From assembly GCA_026707225.1 (NCBI GenBank), contig JAPOXG010000086.1, positions 1-43,986 of the forward strand: a stretch of 43,986 nucleotides of DNA. The letters are read 5' to 3'. This document shows positions 33,419 through 41,967 of this stretch, piece by piece. Position 1 is the first letter of the stretch; each line of letters begins with the position of its first letter. The stretch comes from Chloroflexota bacterium (GTDB lineage: Bacteria > Chloroflexota > Anaerolineae > Aggregatilineales > Phototrophicaceae). The notes beneath the pieces are model-generated. The model worked only from the letters and a program-made list of their open reading frames with translations. It was not told the DNA's origin and ran no database searches. A program made the translations under genes and the position numbers.

Positions 33419-34435
33419 CTACAAGTTAAACAAGCCGCCGCTGTCGCAAGCCTCCACCACGCCGAAGACGAACTCCATCGTATGAATGTTGTCTTGCGCC
33501 GTGGTGGCGGTCGACGTGCGCTTCGTCAGCGCTTCCAAGAATTCTTGTAGCAGGTAGTCTTGCCCTTCGCGCTCCATGCTGACCAGCGGGATTTCGCGCT
33601 TGTCATCGTGTGCGCTTGCCAATCCGCGCGCGCCTTCCTTGACGCTCAGGAGCCGCTGCGCGTACAGGCGATCGTCTTGCGCCAGCAGCACGCCCCGTTC
33701 ACATTCGAAACGCCAATCGGCATTCCAACTCGTCTCCAGCGCCTGCGAGCACCAGGAACCGGTGTACGACGCTTGCACGCCATTCCCGAATTCGATTAGC
33801 GCGGCGGCGCTGGCGTCGCCGGCGAACCAGCTCCAGGGCGGGTTCCAACTGCGCGCGCGAATCGCCATTGCATCGCTGCCGAGGAAGAATCGCATCAAAT
33901 CGAAATGATGGATCGACATGTCGATGATTAATGGGTGCGGCATTTCCTCGCGGAAGCCGCCGAAATGCGGACCGCGGTAGAATTCGCAGCTTACAGCCGC
34001 CACAGCGCCCAGCTCTCCGCTGGCCAGGATCGCCTTGATTGTCTGCGTCAGCGGGCGGTAGCGATAATTCTGAGCGACGATGCAATCGACGCCGGTCGCA
34101 TCAGCCGCCGCGACAATCGCTCGCGCGTCCTCCAGATTGCCGGCCAGCGGTTTCTCCGTCAGTACCGGCAGCCCGGCTTCCAGCGCGCGGACGCAAATCT
34201 CGCGGTGAACTTCAGGCGGCGTGACGTTGATCACGGCGTCGGCTTCAACCGTTTCCAGCGCCTCAGGCAGTGATTGGAATACCAGTGCAGGATCCAAATG
34301 GTAGGCAGCCGCTTGCGCTCGCGCGATCTCGTCATCAATCTCGACGACGCCGGCGAATTCGACTTGGGGCGACCGCTGCACGGCGCCGAGCCAGGTGTTG
34401 CCCATGCCGCCGATGCCGACCTGAATGACTCTCAT
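33419..34435 (-). CDS. Gfo/Idh/MocA-family oxidoreductase
   Basis: A 338-aa NAD(P)-dependent oxidoreductase. The Rossmann motif is GIGGMGNTW (8-16), the family EKP is E94-K95-P96 in LTEKPLAGN, and the substrate domain has IDMSIHHFDLMRFFLG with the conserved His pair. Members oxidise sugars, inositols or their acids at a ring carbon. It starts at ATG 34435 and runs toward the coiled-coil gene, stops 21 bp apart. A second, unrelated-looking family member is encoded at 35962. Substrate unknown. Confidence 0.93.
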   Translation of the reverse strand: MRVIQVGIGGMGNTWLGAVQRSPQVEFAGVVEIDDEIARAQAAAYHLDPALVFQSLPEALETVEADAVINVTPPEVHREICVRALEAGLPVLTEKPLAGNLEDARAIVAAADATGVDCIVAQNYRYRPLTQTIKAILASGELGAVAAVSCEFYRGPHFGGFREEMPHPLIIDMSIHHFDLMRFFLGSDAMAIRARSWNPPWSWFAGDASAAALIEFGNGVQASYTGSWCSQALETSWNADWRFECERGVLLAQDDRLYAQRLLSVKEGARGLASAHDDKREIPLVSMEREGQDYLLQEFLEALTKRTSTATTAQDNIHTMEFVFGVVEACDSGGLFNL

Positions 34436-34519
34436 CGAAATGGCTTCCTTACAACGACATCGGATTTTGTTTCTGCGAAATCGTTGGTTCCATCCGGAAA
34501 GTCTTCATCTATACAGCGT

Positions 34520-35245
34520 TCAGGCGCTCAAAGCGGCGTAGGCATCGTGCCCGGCTTTGTAGCACGGCTCGTGGTCGAATTCGCCGTTTATCATGTCATC
34601 GTCATGATGGTGACAAGCCTCGTGCGCCAGGTAGGCGGCGACAACATAGAGAGGTTCTGGCATTTGTCCATCCTTAAGACAGCTGCCCAACGATGTTCTG
34701 CCTGTACCGACATAGGCGAGGCCCCAGACACAACGATCCGGTCCATGTTCTTCGACCACGCTGGTTACGCTGACGACATATTGATAGAGCGCTGGAGTCT
34801 TGCGTTCCATGAGATTCAGCGTTTCATTCACCACAGTAACGAAGGCTTCTGATCCCTCGATGCGGGGCCTAGACAAATTGGCGCCGGAGAATTGAGGTTG
34901 CGCGCCGCACTGTCCATTCTGATGCGCCCAATAGCCGTCTGTCCATTCTTGTTCCGTCGTGCATTGTCGATCTACGAAACAGCAATTGTCGATGTCTGGT
35001 GGCGCAGTCGCCGGAGGCGCGCTGGCGCCGGATTCAACAAATCTGTTGGGACGAAACGCCTTGACTCGTTCCGTAACCGCCAACCAGCCTTGGCTCACTT
35101 GTAGCCAGCAGTATTTTCCGCTGACGGTCTGCTGGATAATGATGAAGGTGTCGCCGGCGCGCGCGCTCGACACGACGGGGCTGCTCGTCGACGGGGACTG
35201 GCGGATATTCATCGAGCCCGTGGTGGTCGCCATTTCGGCTTTCAA
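34520..35245 (-). CDS. SH3b plus HExxH metallopeptidase-like protein, C-terminal part of a split gene
   Basis: A 241-aa frame, starting at TTG 35245 or ATG 35233. Residues ~5-60 are a bacterial SH3 domain (TTTGSMNIRQSPSTSSPVV, then GKYCWLQVSQGWLAV). A linker is followed by Cys-rich segment DNCCFVDRQCTTEQEW and a metallopeptidase-like end with HEACH (208-212, HExxH) and the later EPCYKAGHDAY. It has no signal peptide. Reading upstream in the same frame only one TAG codon (35255-35257) separates it from the exported frame at 35255-35575, which also carries an SH3b domain, so the two probably were one secreted protein. Confidence 0.7.
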   Translation of the reverse strand: MKAEMATTTGSMNIRQSPSTSSPVVSSARAGDTFIIIQQTVSGKYCWLQVSQGWLAVTERVKAFRPNRFVESGASAPPATAPPDIDNCCFVDRQCTTEQEWTDGYWAHQNGQCGAQPQFSGANLSRPRIEGSEAFVTVVNETLNLMERKTPALYQYVVSVTSVVEEHGPDRCVWGLAYVGTGRTSLGSCLKDGQMPEPLYVVAAYLAHEACHHHDDDMINGEFDHEPCYKAGHDAYAALSA

Positions 35246-35254
35246 GCAGGGCGG

Positions 35255-35575
35255 CTACCCCGCGACCGTCGCTTCTTTGTCTCCTCCATAGTATGTATCG
35301 CTGATCACCAGCGGATCGAAAATCAGCCAGCCTTCATTCGTTTGCAGCCAGCAACCGTCGTTTGCGCGCCTAATGTTAATGATGTAGAGCCCTTCTCCAT
35401 TCACGGTATTCCGCACAAACGCTCCACTCGTATGAGGTTCCGCTCTGATCGTTGCGGGCTGGCTGGTGTATACCACTTTATCCCTATAACAACCCGCCGC
35501 GCTCGCCGCGGGTGGTTCAGCAACGATAAGCAGCATCGCGTAGAGCAAGATTAGCCGCATAATCCACCGATCCAT
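35255..35575 (-). CDS. Secreted SH3b protein, N-terminal part of a split gene
   Basis: A 106-aa frame from ATG 35575, which has GAGG 7 nt upstream (a TTG at 35608 is less likely). It opens with a signal peptide (WIMRLILLYAMLLIVAEPPA...AASA), then one SH3b domain: TSQPATIRAEPHTSGAFVRN, then DGCWLQTNEGWLIFDP. It ends at an amber codon (TAG) after SDTYYGGDKEATVAG. The same frame continues past the TAG into the second SH3b domain of the 34520-35245 frame. Either a nonsense mutation or read-through; alternatively a short secreted SH3b protein followed by a separate gene. Confidence 0.65.
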   Translation of the reverse strand: MDRWIMRLILLYAMLLIVAEPPAASAAGCYRDKVVYTSQPATIRAEPHTSGAFVRNTVNGEGLYIINIRRANDGCWLQTNEGWLIFDPLVISDTYYGGDKEATVAG

Positions 35576-35671
35576 GACTTGCCTCAAATCAGCCCGATAG
35601 AAAACCAATTATTTTGCGGAGTTTAACAGATTCGCGCCGCCACTGCCAATGATCGGCGTCGCCGGGGGCGC

Positions 35672-35885
35672 CAAATTTGAGGTAGTGTATCCATTTCGGT
35701 GGAAATTCTTTCAGTCGGTCCTCGACATAAGTTCTCTAACCCCAAATATGAGCGATTTGTAGGGGCGACTCTTGAGTCGCCCGCTGCCGCATCTCCTGAT
35801 AACGGGCGATCCAAGGATCGCCCCTACCGGCAGCCAGGCGGCTGCGATTTCTATTTCAACCGACTTCGATACACTACCAAATTTG
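35672..35885. repeat. Inverted-repeat-bounded element containing two palindromes (MITE-like)
   Basis: The left arm (35672-35706) and right arm (35853-35885) are inverted copies, about 29 of 33 aligned positions matching with one 2-bp gap; the shared core is GTAGTGTATC...CGGT.GAAAT. Between them lie two members of the GTAGGGGCGA hairpin family: 35759-35783 (inner stem CTC/GAG) and 35803-35827 (TCC/GGA), in opposite orientation. The element fills the ~350-bp gap between the SH3b gene and the oxidoreductase at 35962; nothing protein-coding is seen there. A solitary right-arm-like fragment occurs at 384-404. No target-site duplication could be made out. Confidence 0.65.
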
Positions 35886-35961
35886 ACAGCCGTCGAATCT
35901 CTGAAGTACTCTCCACTGGAATGTCACGGCGTCACAACAGACTGCGAAAGGAAAACGAAAA

Positions 35962-37053
35962 ATGTCGCGACTCAGAATCGGCATCGTCGGCTGCGGCTCG
36001 GTGGCACAGATCGTCCATTTGCCAACATTGAATCAATTGAGCGATTTCTTTGAAGTGACGGCGGTCTGCGATGTCAGTCTGAATGTATTGGCTGGCGTGG
36101 GTGACGATTGGGGCGTCGCGACGCGAGTGAGCAACTATCAGGATTTGTTGGCGCTCGATACGGTTGATGCAGTGCTGATCGCTAATCCCGACGTCTTTCA
36201 CGCGGAGGCAACCATTGCGGCGCTGCGGGCGGGTAAACATGTGCTGGTCGAGAAACCCATGTGCCTGAATCTGACGGAAAACGACGCCATCATCGCGGCG
36301 CAAAAGGAGGCGGGGAAGATTGTGCAGGTGGGCACGATGCGCCGATACGCGCCGGCCTTCATCGAAGCTTGTCGGCTCGTCAAAGACATGGATGAGATTC
36401 GGCTGGCGAAAGCGCACGATCTGATCGGGCGTAATCCGCTGGTGATTGAGCCAACTTCGCGCGTCGTCCCCGCCGATGATATTCCGGCTTCCGTCAGCGA
36501 AGCCATGCGCGAGCGCGGCGCTGAAGCGATTCGCGCCGCCATCGGCGACGTGCCCGATGCGCTAGCGACCGCCTATCGCATGATGCTCGGTTTGAGCAGT
36601 CATGATCTCTCAGCCATGCGCGAAATGCTGGGCATGCCGCAGCGCGTCTTGTATGCGGCTCAGCGCTGTGGCGGGCGTTATCAAACGGCGGCCTTCGATT
36701 ATGGCGATTACATCTGCCAATTCTCCACCGGCGTCGACAACATTCCACGCTTCGACACTTATCTGCAAGTTTATGGCGATAACAAAGTGGTGCGCGTCGA
36801 TTACGATACGCCTTTCGTGCGCAATTTGCCCATTCGGCTGACGGTGGCGGAGACCACCGATGGCGTGAATAACCGGCGGACGGTGACGCATCCCGGCTGG
36901 GGCGACGCCTTCACCGAAGAATGGCGCGCATTCCATCATAACGTCATCAGCGGGACGTCGGCCAAAACCAGCCCACAAGATTTCCGAAACGATCTCCTCT
37001 TGTTCCGGGACATGATTCAGCTCATGGCTGGGGCGACGGCAGCAACGGATTGA
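35962..37053 (+). CDS. Gfo/Idh/MocA-family oxidoreductase
   Basis: A 363-aa NAD(P)-dependent dehydrogenase. N-terminal Rossmann motif GIVGCGSVAQ (7-16), family EKP at E97-K98-P99 in VLVEKPMCLN, and a C-terminal alpha/beta domain with GLSSHDLSAMREMLGMP and DTYLQVYGDNK. AAAGGA precedes ATG 35962. It differs from the member at 33419 in its longer middle region (residues ~150-210). The downstream neighbour is a peptide-type transporter operon, so it may oxidise a sugar or inositol imported by it, though no direct link is visible. Confidence 0.93.
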   Translation: MSRLRIGIVGCGSVAQIVHLPTLNQLSDFFEVTAVCDVSLNVLAGVGDDWGVATRVSNYQDLLALDTVDAVLIANPDVFHAEATIAALRAGKHVLVEKPMCLNLTENDAIIAAQKEAGKIVQVGTMRRYAPAFIEACRLVKDMDEIRLAKAHDLIGRNPLVIEPTSRVVPADDIPASVSEAMRERGAEAIRAAIGDVPDALATAYRMMLGLSSHDLSAMREMLGMPQRVLYAAQRCGGRYQTAAFDYGDYICQFSTGVDNIPRFDTYLQVYGDNKVVRVDYDTPFVRNLPIRLTVAETTDGVNNRRTVTHPGWGDAFTEEWRAFHHNVISGTSAKTSPQDFRNDLLLFRDMIQLMAGATAATD

Positions 37054-37201
37054 CCGTAGGCCAGCCTGCGCAATCGGCGCGTCGTTCGCGGCTGGGGGCA
37101 AGGGCGCGGGCAGCTTTCCCGACAATGGCGCGCCCACGGAAAATCAGATAAAATCTCAATTCTGGCAAATATCCGTATTTCTGTCTATTAAGGAGGATAG
37201 A

Positions 37202-38758
37202 ATGTTCCATCGCATGCTCTTCAATTTTCTCGTGCTGAGTTCCTTGCTCATCACATCTTCAGTCGTGTTGGCGCAAGACGATATCTTGCTCTACGGCGGC
37301 AATCAGGATATCGACAATATCGACCCGGCGACCGGCGAAAACTATTCGATCAACGCCGCCCTGCGCAGCCTCTATGACGCCTTGTACATCTACCGTGGCA
37401 GCGACACCATTCCGCACTTGGTCGAAAGCCACGAGGTCAACGATGACGCCACGGTCTGGACTTTCACGCTGCACGATCATGCTGTCTTCCACGATGGAAG
37501 CCCGGTAACCGCCGACGCGGTCGTCTATAGCTTCAATCGTCTGCGGGCGATTTCGGGTTCGCCGAGCTGGCGTTGGGCGACCATTGCGGACGAAAACACG
37601 GCGCAAGCGCTCGACGATCACACGGTACAATTCACCTTGACCCAGCCCTACGCCCCCTTCATCGGCACCCTGCCGCAGCTCTTCGTGGTCAACCCAGCCA
37701 TTGTCGAAGCCAACCTGGGCGACGACATGGGCCAGACTTTCCTCAAAGAGAATGCCGCTGGCTCCGGACCCTTCACGCAAGGGCGTTGGGAAATCGGAAA
37801 CATCTATGAATTCATCGCCGTGGACGACTACTGGGCTGGCTGGACTGGCGACGATCACCTGGATGGCTTCTTCTGGGTGATCCAGCGCGACGCGGCGACC
37901 CAGCTGAACTCGCTGCTGGCGGGCGAAACCCACATCGCCGATACAATCGCCGGCTCCGACCGCGAGAAGATCGACGAATCCGACCAATACGTTTGGGAAC
38001 AGCATGGCGGTCTATACATCAACACACTCAAGATGAACAACCAGGGTGAATACACCAGCGACATCAACCTGCGCAAAGCTGTCGCCCATGCGATGAATTA
38101 CGAAGCGATGGTTGAGGCGCAGGATGTGCCGATCACGATTTTGCCTGGTCCAACGCCCGCCAACTTCACTGGTTATGTCGAAGGCTTGGACTACCCGAAA
38201 TTCGATCTGGACAAGGCGCGCGAATACCTGTCGCAGTCAGCCTGGCCCGATGGCGGCATCACGCTCGATTACGTGTATGTCACCGAATTCCCGCGCGAGG
38301 AAATCCCGGGGCTGATTCTGCTGGAAGGCTTGGCTGAAATCGGCATCGAACTCAACATGATTCCCATGCTCTGGCCCGACATGGTCGCCAGTTGCGCCTC
38401 ACCGGAAACTGGACCGGACATTATCAACATCTACACGGTTCCGCCATTCCTCGATCTCGATGCGCATCTTTACAATCAGTATCACTCTGGGCAGTGGGGC
38501 AGCTTCAATTCTTGCAGCTTCTATCAGAACACTCATGTAAACGATCTGCTGGATATGGCACGGAGCAGCGGCGACGCCGACGAACGTCAAGCGCTCTACA
38601 CCGAAGCGCAGGAGATTATCGCCGCCGACCAAACGTCAGTCTGGATGTACATTGAAGACAGCGGCTTGGCGCGGAATACCTGCGTCCAAGGGTATCGCTA
38701 TTCGCCGATGTATCAAGTCACCGTGCTCTTCCAGGATCTCTGGCTGGGGGATTGCTAA
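37202..38758 (+). CDS. ABC substrate-binding protein family 5 (Dpp/Opp type)
   Basis: A 518-aa secreted binding protein. Signal peptide MFHRMLFNFLVLSSLLITSS...VLA. Family-5 landmarks: NIDPATGENYSINAALRSLY, LVESHEVNDDATVWTFTLHD followed by VFHDGSPVTADAVVYSFNRL, a GSGPFTQGRW segment, and DINLRKAVAHAMNYEAMVEA. A strong AAGGAGG stands 6 nt before ATG 37202. Despite the dipeptide name, many Dpp-type proteins in Chloroflexi carry sugars, oligosaccharides or other small solutes. It heads the operon of two permeases, two ATPases and a DUF917 gene. Confidence 0.93.
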   Translation: MFHRMLFNFLVLSSLLITSSVVLAQDDILLYGGNQDIDNIDPATGENYSINAALRSLYDALYIYRGSDTIPHLVESHEVNDDATVWTFTLHDHAVFHDGSPVTADAVVYSFNRLRAISGSPSWRWATIADENTAQALDDHTVQFTLTQPYAPFIGTLPQLFVVNPAIVEANLGDDMGQTFLKENAAGSGPFTQGRWEIGNIYEFIAVDDYWAGWTGDDHLDGFFWVIQRDAATQLNSLLAGETHIADTIAGSDREKIDESDQYVWEQHGGLYINTLKMNNQGEYTSDINLRKAVAHAMNYEAMVEAQDVPITILPGPTPANFTGYVEGLDYPKFDLDKAREYLSQSAWPDGGITLDYVYVTEFPREEIPGLILLEGLAEIGIELNMIPMLWPDMVASCASPETGPDIINIYTVPPFLDLDAHLYNQYHSGQWGSFNSCSFYQNTHVNDLLDMARSSGDADERQALYTEAQEIIAADQTSVWMYIEDSGLARNTCVQGYRYSPMYQVTVLFQDLWLGDC

Positions 38759-38776
38759 GTCGAAATCGCGACTGTT

Positions 38777-38801
38777 GTAGGGGCGATCCATTGGATCGCC
38801 C
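38777..38801. repeat. GTAGGGGCGA palindromic repeat
   Basis: A perfect member: GTAGGGGCGA, inner stem TCC/GGA, TCGCCC, 18 bp after the binding-protein stop codon and before the first permease. This placement, seen also after the binding-protein gene at 18744, would form an mRNA hairpin that favours binding-protein expression. Confidence 0.75.
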
Positions 38802-38911
38802 TTTGTTTCAGGCATAGAGTTGGGCAACTTGATTGGTCGCGCCTCCATTCCGCGTTGCGAGAATAAATGATGGGCTTGACGCGCGTTTCGTATTAGGCAA
38901 AGTCATTTTTC

Positions 38912-39925
38912 ATGAACATCCGCTTCTACATCCTGCGGCGCATCGCCCTCGTCATCCCGACCCTCATCGGCTTGAGCATCCTGACCTTCTCCATCGCCCG
39001 CATCGTTCCCGGCGACCCGGTCGGCTTGGCCGCGGGTCCGCGCGCCACCGAAGAAATCAAGGAAGCCTTTCGCCGCGAATTCGGCTTGGACCAGCCACTG
39101 CCCATCCAGTACATCAATTACATGACGGGCCTCTTTCGCGGCGACTGGGGCGAATCGCTGTACACGCGCCGCGCGGTCATCAACGATCTGCGCGTCTACT
39201 GGCCCGCGACACTGGAACTGACCACCGCCGCCGTGGTGATCGCCACTGTCCTCGGTGTGCCGGCCGGCGTGATTTCCGCCATGTACCGGAACCGCCTGCC
39301 CGACCATGTCGCCCGCGTGCTGTCGCTTTTCTTCGTCAGCTTCCCTTCATTCTGGCTGGCGATGATCTTCCAGACCTGGTTCGCGCGCGATCTCGGACTG
39401 TTCCCGATCGGCAAGCGGCTGCCAGTTTTGGTTTCGCCGCCGGCGCCGACGACGGGTCTTTTCTTGATTGACAGTCTTGTTCAGCTGGATCTGGAGACGT
39501 TCTTGATCTCGCTGCGGCACTTGTTTATTCCGGCGCTGGTTCTGTCATTTGGCGCCTTCGCCAGCATCACGCGCATCACCCGCGCCAGCATGGTCGAGGC
39601 GCTTGAGAAAGACTTCGTGCGCATGGAGCGCGCCATCGGCATCCCTTATCGCGTCATCATCTTCAAGTATGTTCTGCGCAACGCCCTCATCGCCACGATC
39701 ACCGTCATCTCACTCAATTTTGGTTGGCTGATGGCGGGCGCGATTCTGATAGAGACGATCTTCGACTGGCCCGGGTTGGGTCTTTACGCCGTCGAAGCGT
39801 CGCTCAGTCTCGACTTTCAGCCGATCATGGGCATAGCGATTCTTTACGGCGTCGTCTTCAGCGTGGTGAATATCCTGACCGATATCGTCTACGGCATCCT
39901 TGACCCGAGGATTCGTTATGGCTGA
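38912..39925 (+). CDS. Dpp/Opp-type ABC permease (DppB)
   Basis: A 337-aa inner-membrane permease. N-terminus MNIRFYILRRIALVIPTLIG with SILTFSIARIVPGDPV is the DppB signature, followed by GLDQPLPIQYINYMTGLFRG and DWGESLYT. The ATPase-docking loop is EALEKDFVRMERAIGIPYRV. A final conserved DWPGLGLYAVEA is also family-typical. ATG 38912 is 110 bp after the repeat. Its end overlaps the next permease gene by 8 bp (ATGGCTGA), so the two are translated in a coupled fashion. Confidence 0.95.
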   Translation: MNIRFYILRRIALVIPTLIGLSILTFSIARIVPGDPVGLAAGPRATEEIKEAFRREFGLDQPLPIQYINYMTGLFRGDWGESLYTRRAVINDLRVYWPATLELTTAAVVIATVLGVPAGVISAMYRNRLPDHVARVLSLFFVSFPSFWLAMIFQTWFARDLGLFPIGKRLPVLVSPPAPTTGLFLIDSLVQLDLETFLISLRHLFIPALVLSFGAFASITRITRASMVEALEKDFVRMERAIGIPYRVIIFKYVLRNALIATITVISLNFGWLMAGAILIETIFDWPGLGLYAVEASLSLDFQPIMGIAILYGVVFSVVNILTDIVYGILDPRIRYG

Positions 39926-40811
39926 GTCACTTGAGAAGCGCAAAGAAGCCCGCTCCGCCCGCTGGGAGAATATCGCTCGCGGCTTGTATCGCTTCCGCTC
40001 CAACCGGCTCTCAATGATAGGTCTATTGATGCTTGTCTTCATCCTGCTAGTGGCGATATTTGCCCCGATAATCGCACCCTATCCCGAGGACGCCGCCGGC
40101 AAGACCCGCGTCGCCGCGCGTTTGCAGCCGCCGAATGAGGACTTCGCCTTCGGCACCGACAAGATCGGCCGCGATATTTTCAGCCGCGTGGTGATGGGCA
40201 CGGGTCTCGCCCTTCAAGTCGGCACCGTGATTATTTTGCTGGCGACGACCATCGGCGTGACCATCGGCGCGGTCGCCGGTTACGCCGGCGGCTGGATCGA
40301 CGACTTGCTGATGCGCGTTACCGACATCTTTCTGACGGTGCCGGCGCTTGTGTTGGCGATCGCGATTTCGGCGGCGCTGGGCAAAGGCATCATCAATGCC
40401 ATGATCGGCATATCGCTGGTTTGGTGGCCCGGTTTCGCCCGCTTGACGCGCAGCTTGGTGCTGTCATTGCGGGAGGAACCTTTCGTCGAAGCGGCTTATG
40501 GCATCGGCGCCGGGCACATGCGCATCATCTTTAGACACATCCTGCCCAATGCCGTATCGCCTATCATCATCAAAATGACGACCGACTTCGGTTTCGCCGT
40601 GCTAACCGCCGCCGCGCTCGGCTTCATCGGCCTGGGCGCGCAGCCGCCGACGCCGGAGTGGGGCGCCATGATCAACGACGGGCGCCGTTATTTCCCGGAC
40701 GAATGGTGGATCGCCACGTTTCCTGGCTTGGCGATCTGGCTGATGGTCTTCAGTTGGAACTTGATCGGCGATGGCCTGCGCGATGTGCTTGACCCGCGCT
40801 CGCGGAGATAA
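39918..40811 (+). CDS. Dpp/Opp-type ABC permease (DppC)
   Basis: A 297-aa permease from ATG 39918, six codons inside the open frame. Landmarks: RFRSNRLSMIGLLMLVFILL, FAPIIAPYPEDA, NEDFAFGTDKIGRDIFSRVV (the DppC signature) and docking loop EEPFVEAAYGIGAGHMRIIF with RHILPNAV. It ends NLIGDGLRDVLDPRSRR, as expected. Two palindromic repeats (40829-40906) lie between it and the ATPase genes. Confidence 0.95.
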   Translation: MAESLEKRKEARSARWENIARGLYRFRSNRLSMIGLLMLVFILLVAIFAPIIAPYPEDAAGKTRVAARLQPPNEDFAFGTDKIGRDIFSRVVMGTGLALQVGTVIILLATTIGVTIGAVAGYAGGWIDDLLMRVTDIFLTVPALVLAIAISAALGKGIINAMIGISLVWWPGFARLTRSLVLSLREEPFVEAAYGIGAGHMRIIFRHILPNAVSPIIIKMTTDFGFAVLTAAALGFIGLGAQPPTPEWGAMINDGRRYFPDEWWIATFPGLAIWLMVFSWNLIGDGLRDVLDPRSRR

Positions 40812-40828
40812 GGCAGGGATTGAACTTT

Positions 40829-40906
40829 GTAGGGGCGACATACTATGTCGCCCGTAAAGTCGATTGCGTGCATTATGGCGCGGGCGACCAGGTTGGTCGC
40901 CCCTAC
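40829..40906. repeat. Two GTAGGGGCGA palindromic repeats, facing
   Basis: 40829-40854 is forward (inner stem CAT/ATG) and 40881-40906 inverted (inner stem CCA/TGG), each with perfect stems, 26 bp apart in the gap between the second permease and the first ATPase of the operon. Together the facing arms could pair into a longer hairpin. Confidence 0.8.
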
Positions 40907-40941
40907 ATATTCGCAACTTGGTTTGAGTTTATAAGGCAGAG

Positions 40942-41967
40942 ATGTCCGAACTGCTCAACATAGACGACTTGCATCTGGAATTCCACACCTACGATGGCGT
41001 GGTTAAAGTGCTGGCTGGCGTCAATTTGCAGATGCGGCGCGGCGATGTGCTTGGCTTGGTCGGGGAGACCGGCTGCGGCAAATCAATGACCGCGCTTTCG
41101 GTGCCCCGTTTGATACCGATGCCGCCGGGAAGAATCACCGCCGGCCGCGTGACCTTCAACGGCGAGGACATCCTCAGCAAGCGTGAAAGCGAAATGGAAG
41201 CATTCCGCGCCCGCCACGTCGGCATGATCTTTCAAGACCCGGTGACCAACCTCAATCCGCTCTTTACCATCCGCGAGCAATTGGTTGACGCCGTGCTCTA
41301 CCAGCAGGCGCAGGGCAAGCGCGTGCCCGGGCGCTGGCGCGGATTCACCCCATCGGTGAGGCAGCTGCGAAAAGAGGCGCACGAACGCGCGGTCGAGCTT
41401 ATGCGTCTGACTGGCATCCCCGATGGCGACAAGCGCATCTACGATTATCCTCATCAATTCAGCGGCGGCATGCGCCAGCGGGTTCTGATCGCCATGGCGC
41501 TGGCGGGCGACCCCGACTTGCTGATCGCCGATGAGCCAACAACAGCGCTGGATGTGACCATTCAGGCGCAGATCCTGCGGCTGATCCGTTCGCTGGTGGC
41601 GCAGCTTGGCCTGACCGTCCTGCTGATCACGCACAACCTGGGCGTCGTGGCGCGCAGTTGCGAGCGCGTCGCCGTCATGTACGCCGGCCGCGTTGTGGAA
41701 GAATCGCCCGTGCGTGAATTATTCCGCAACCCCAAACATCCCTACACGCGGGGCTTAATCGCGGCGGTGCCACAGAAGGATGTCCATCGCGGCGGCTTGG
41801 AAGGCATACCGGGGATAATCCCCAACCTGATCAATCCCCCGGCCGGCTGTCGCTTCAACCCGCGCTGCGAACATGTGATGGGTATTTGCCGGGAGAGCGT
41901 TCCCCCGGCGATTGAAGTCGGCGCCGGGCATCATGCCGCCTGCTTCCTCTACGCGGAGGACGCATGA
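40942..41967 (+). CDS. Dpp/Opp-type ABC ATPase (DppD)
   Basis: A 341-aa ATPase. Walker A GETGCGKS (41-48), Q98 in [12 protein letters not shown], signature FSGGMRQR (173-180), Walker B LLIADEP (193-199) and switch His in [10 protein letters not shown]. The C-terminus carries four cysteines (CRFNPRC...GIC...AACF), the iron-sulfur-type motif of DppD/OppD proteins. An extra loop ([13 protein letters not shown], ~122-134) before the helical domain is a small insertion. Its stop overlaps the partner ATPase start by 4 bp. Confidence 0.95.
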   Translation: MSELLNIDDLHLEFHTYDGVVKVLAGVNLQMRRGDVLGLVGETGCGKSMTALSVPRLIPMPPGRITAGRVTFNGEDILSKRESEMEAFRARHVGMIFQDPVTNLNPLFTIREQLVDAVLYQQAQGKRVPGRWRGFTPSVRQLRKEAHERAVELMRLTGIPDGDKRIYDYPHQFSGGMRQRVLIAMALAGDPDLLIADEPTTALDVTIQAQILRLIRSLVAQLGLTVLLITHNLGVVARSCERVAVMYAGRVVEESPVRELFRNPKHPYTRGLIAAVPQKDVHRGGLEGIPGIIPNLINPPAGCRFNPRCEHVMGICRESVPPAIEVGAGHHAACFLYAEDA

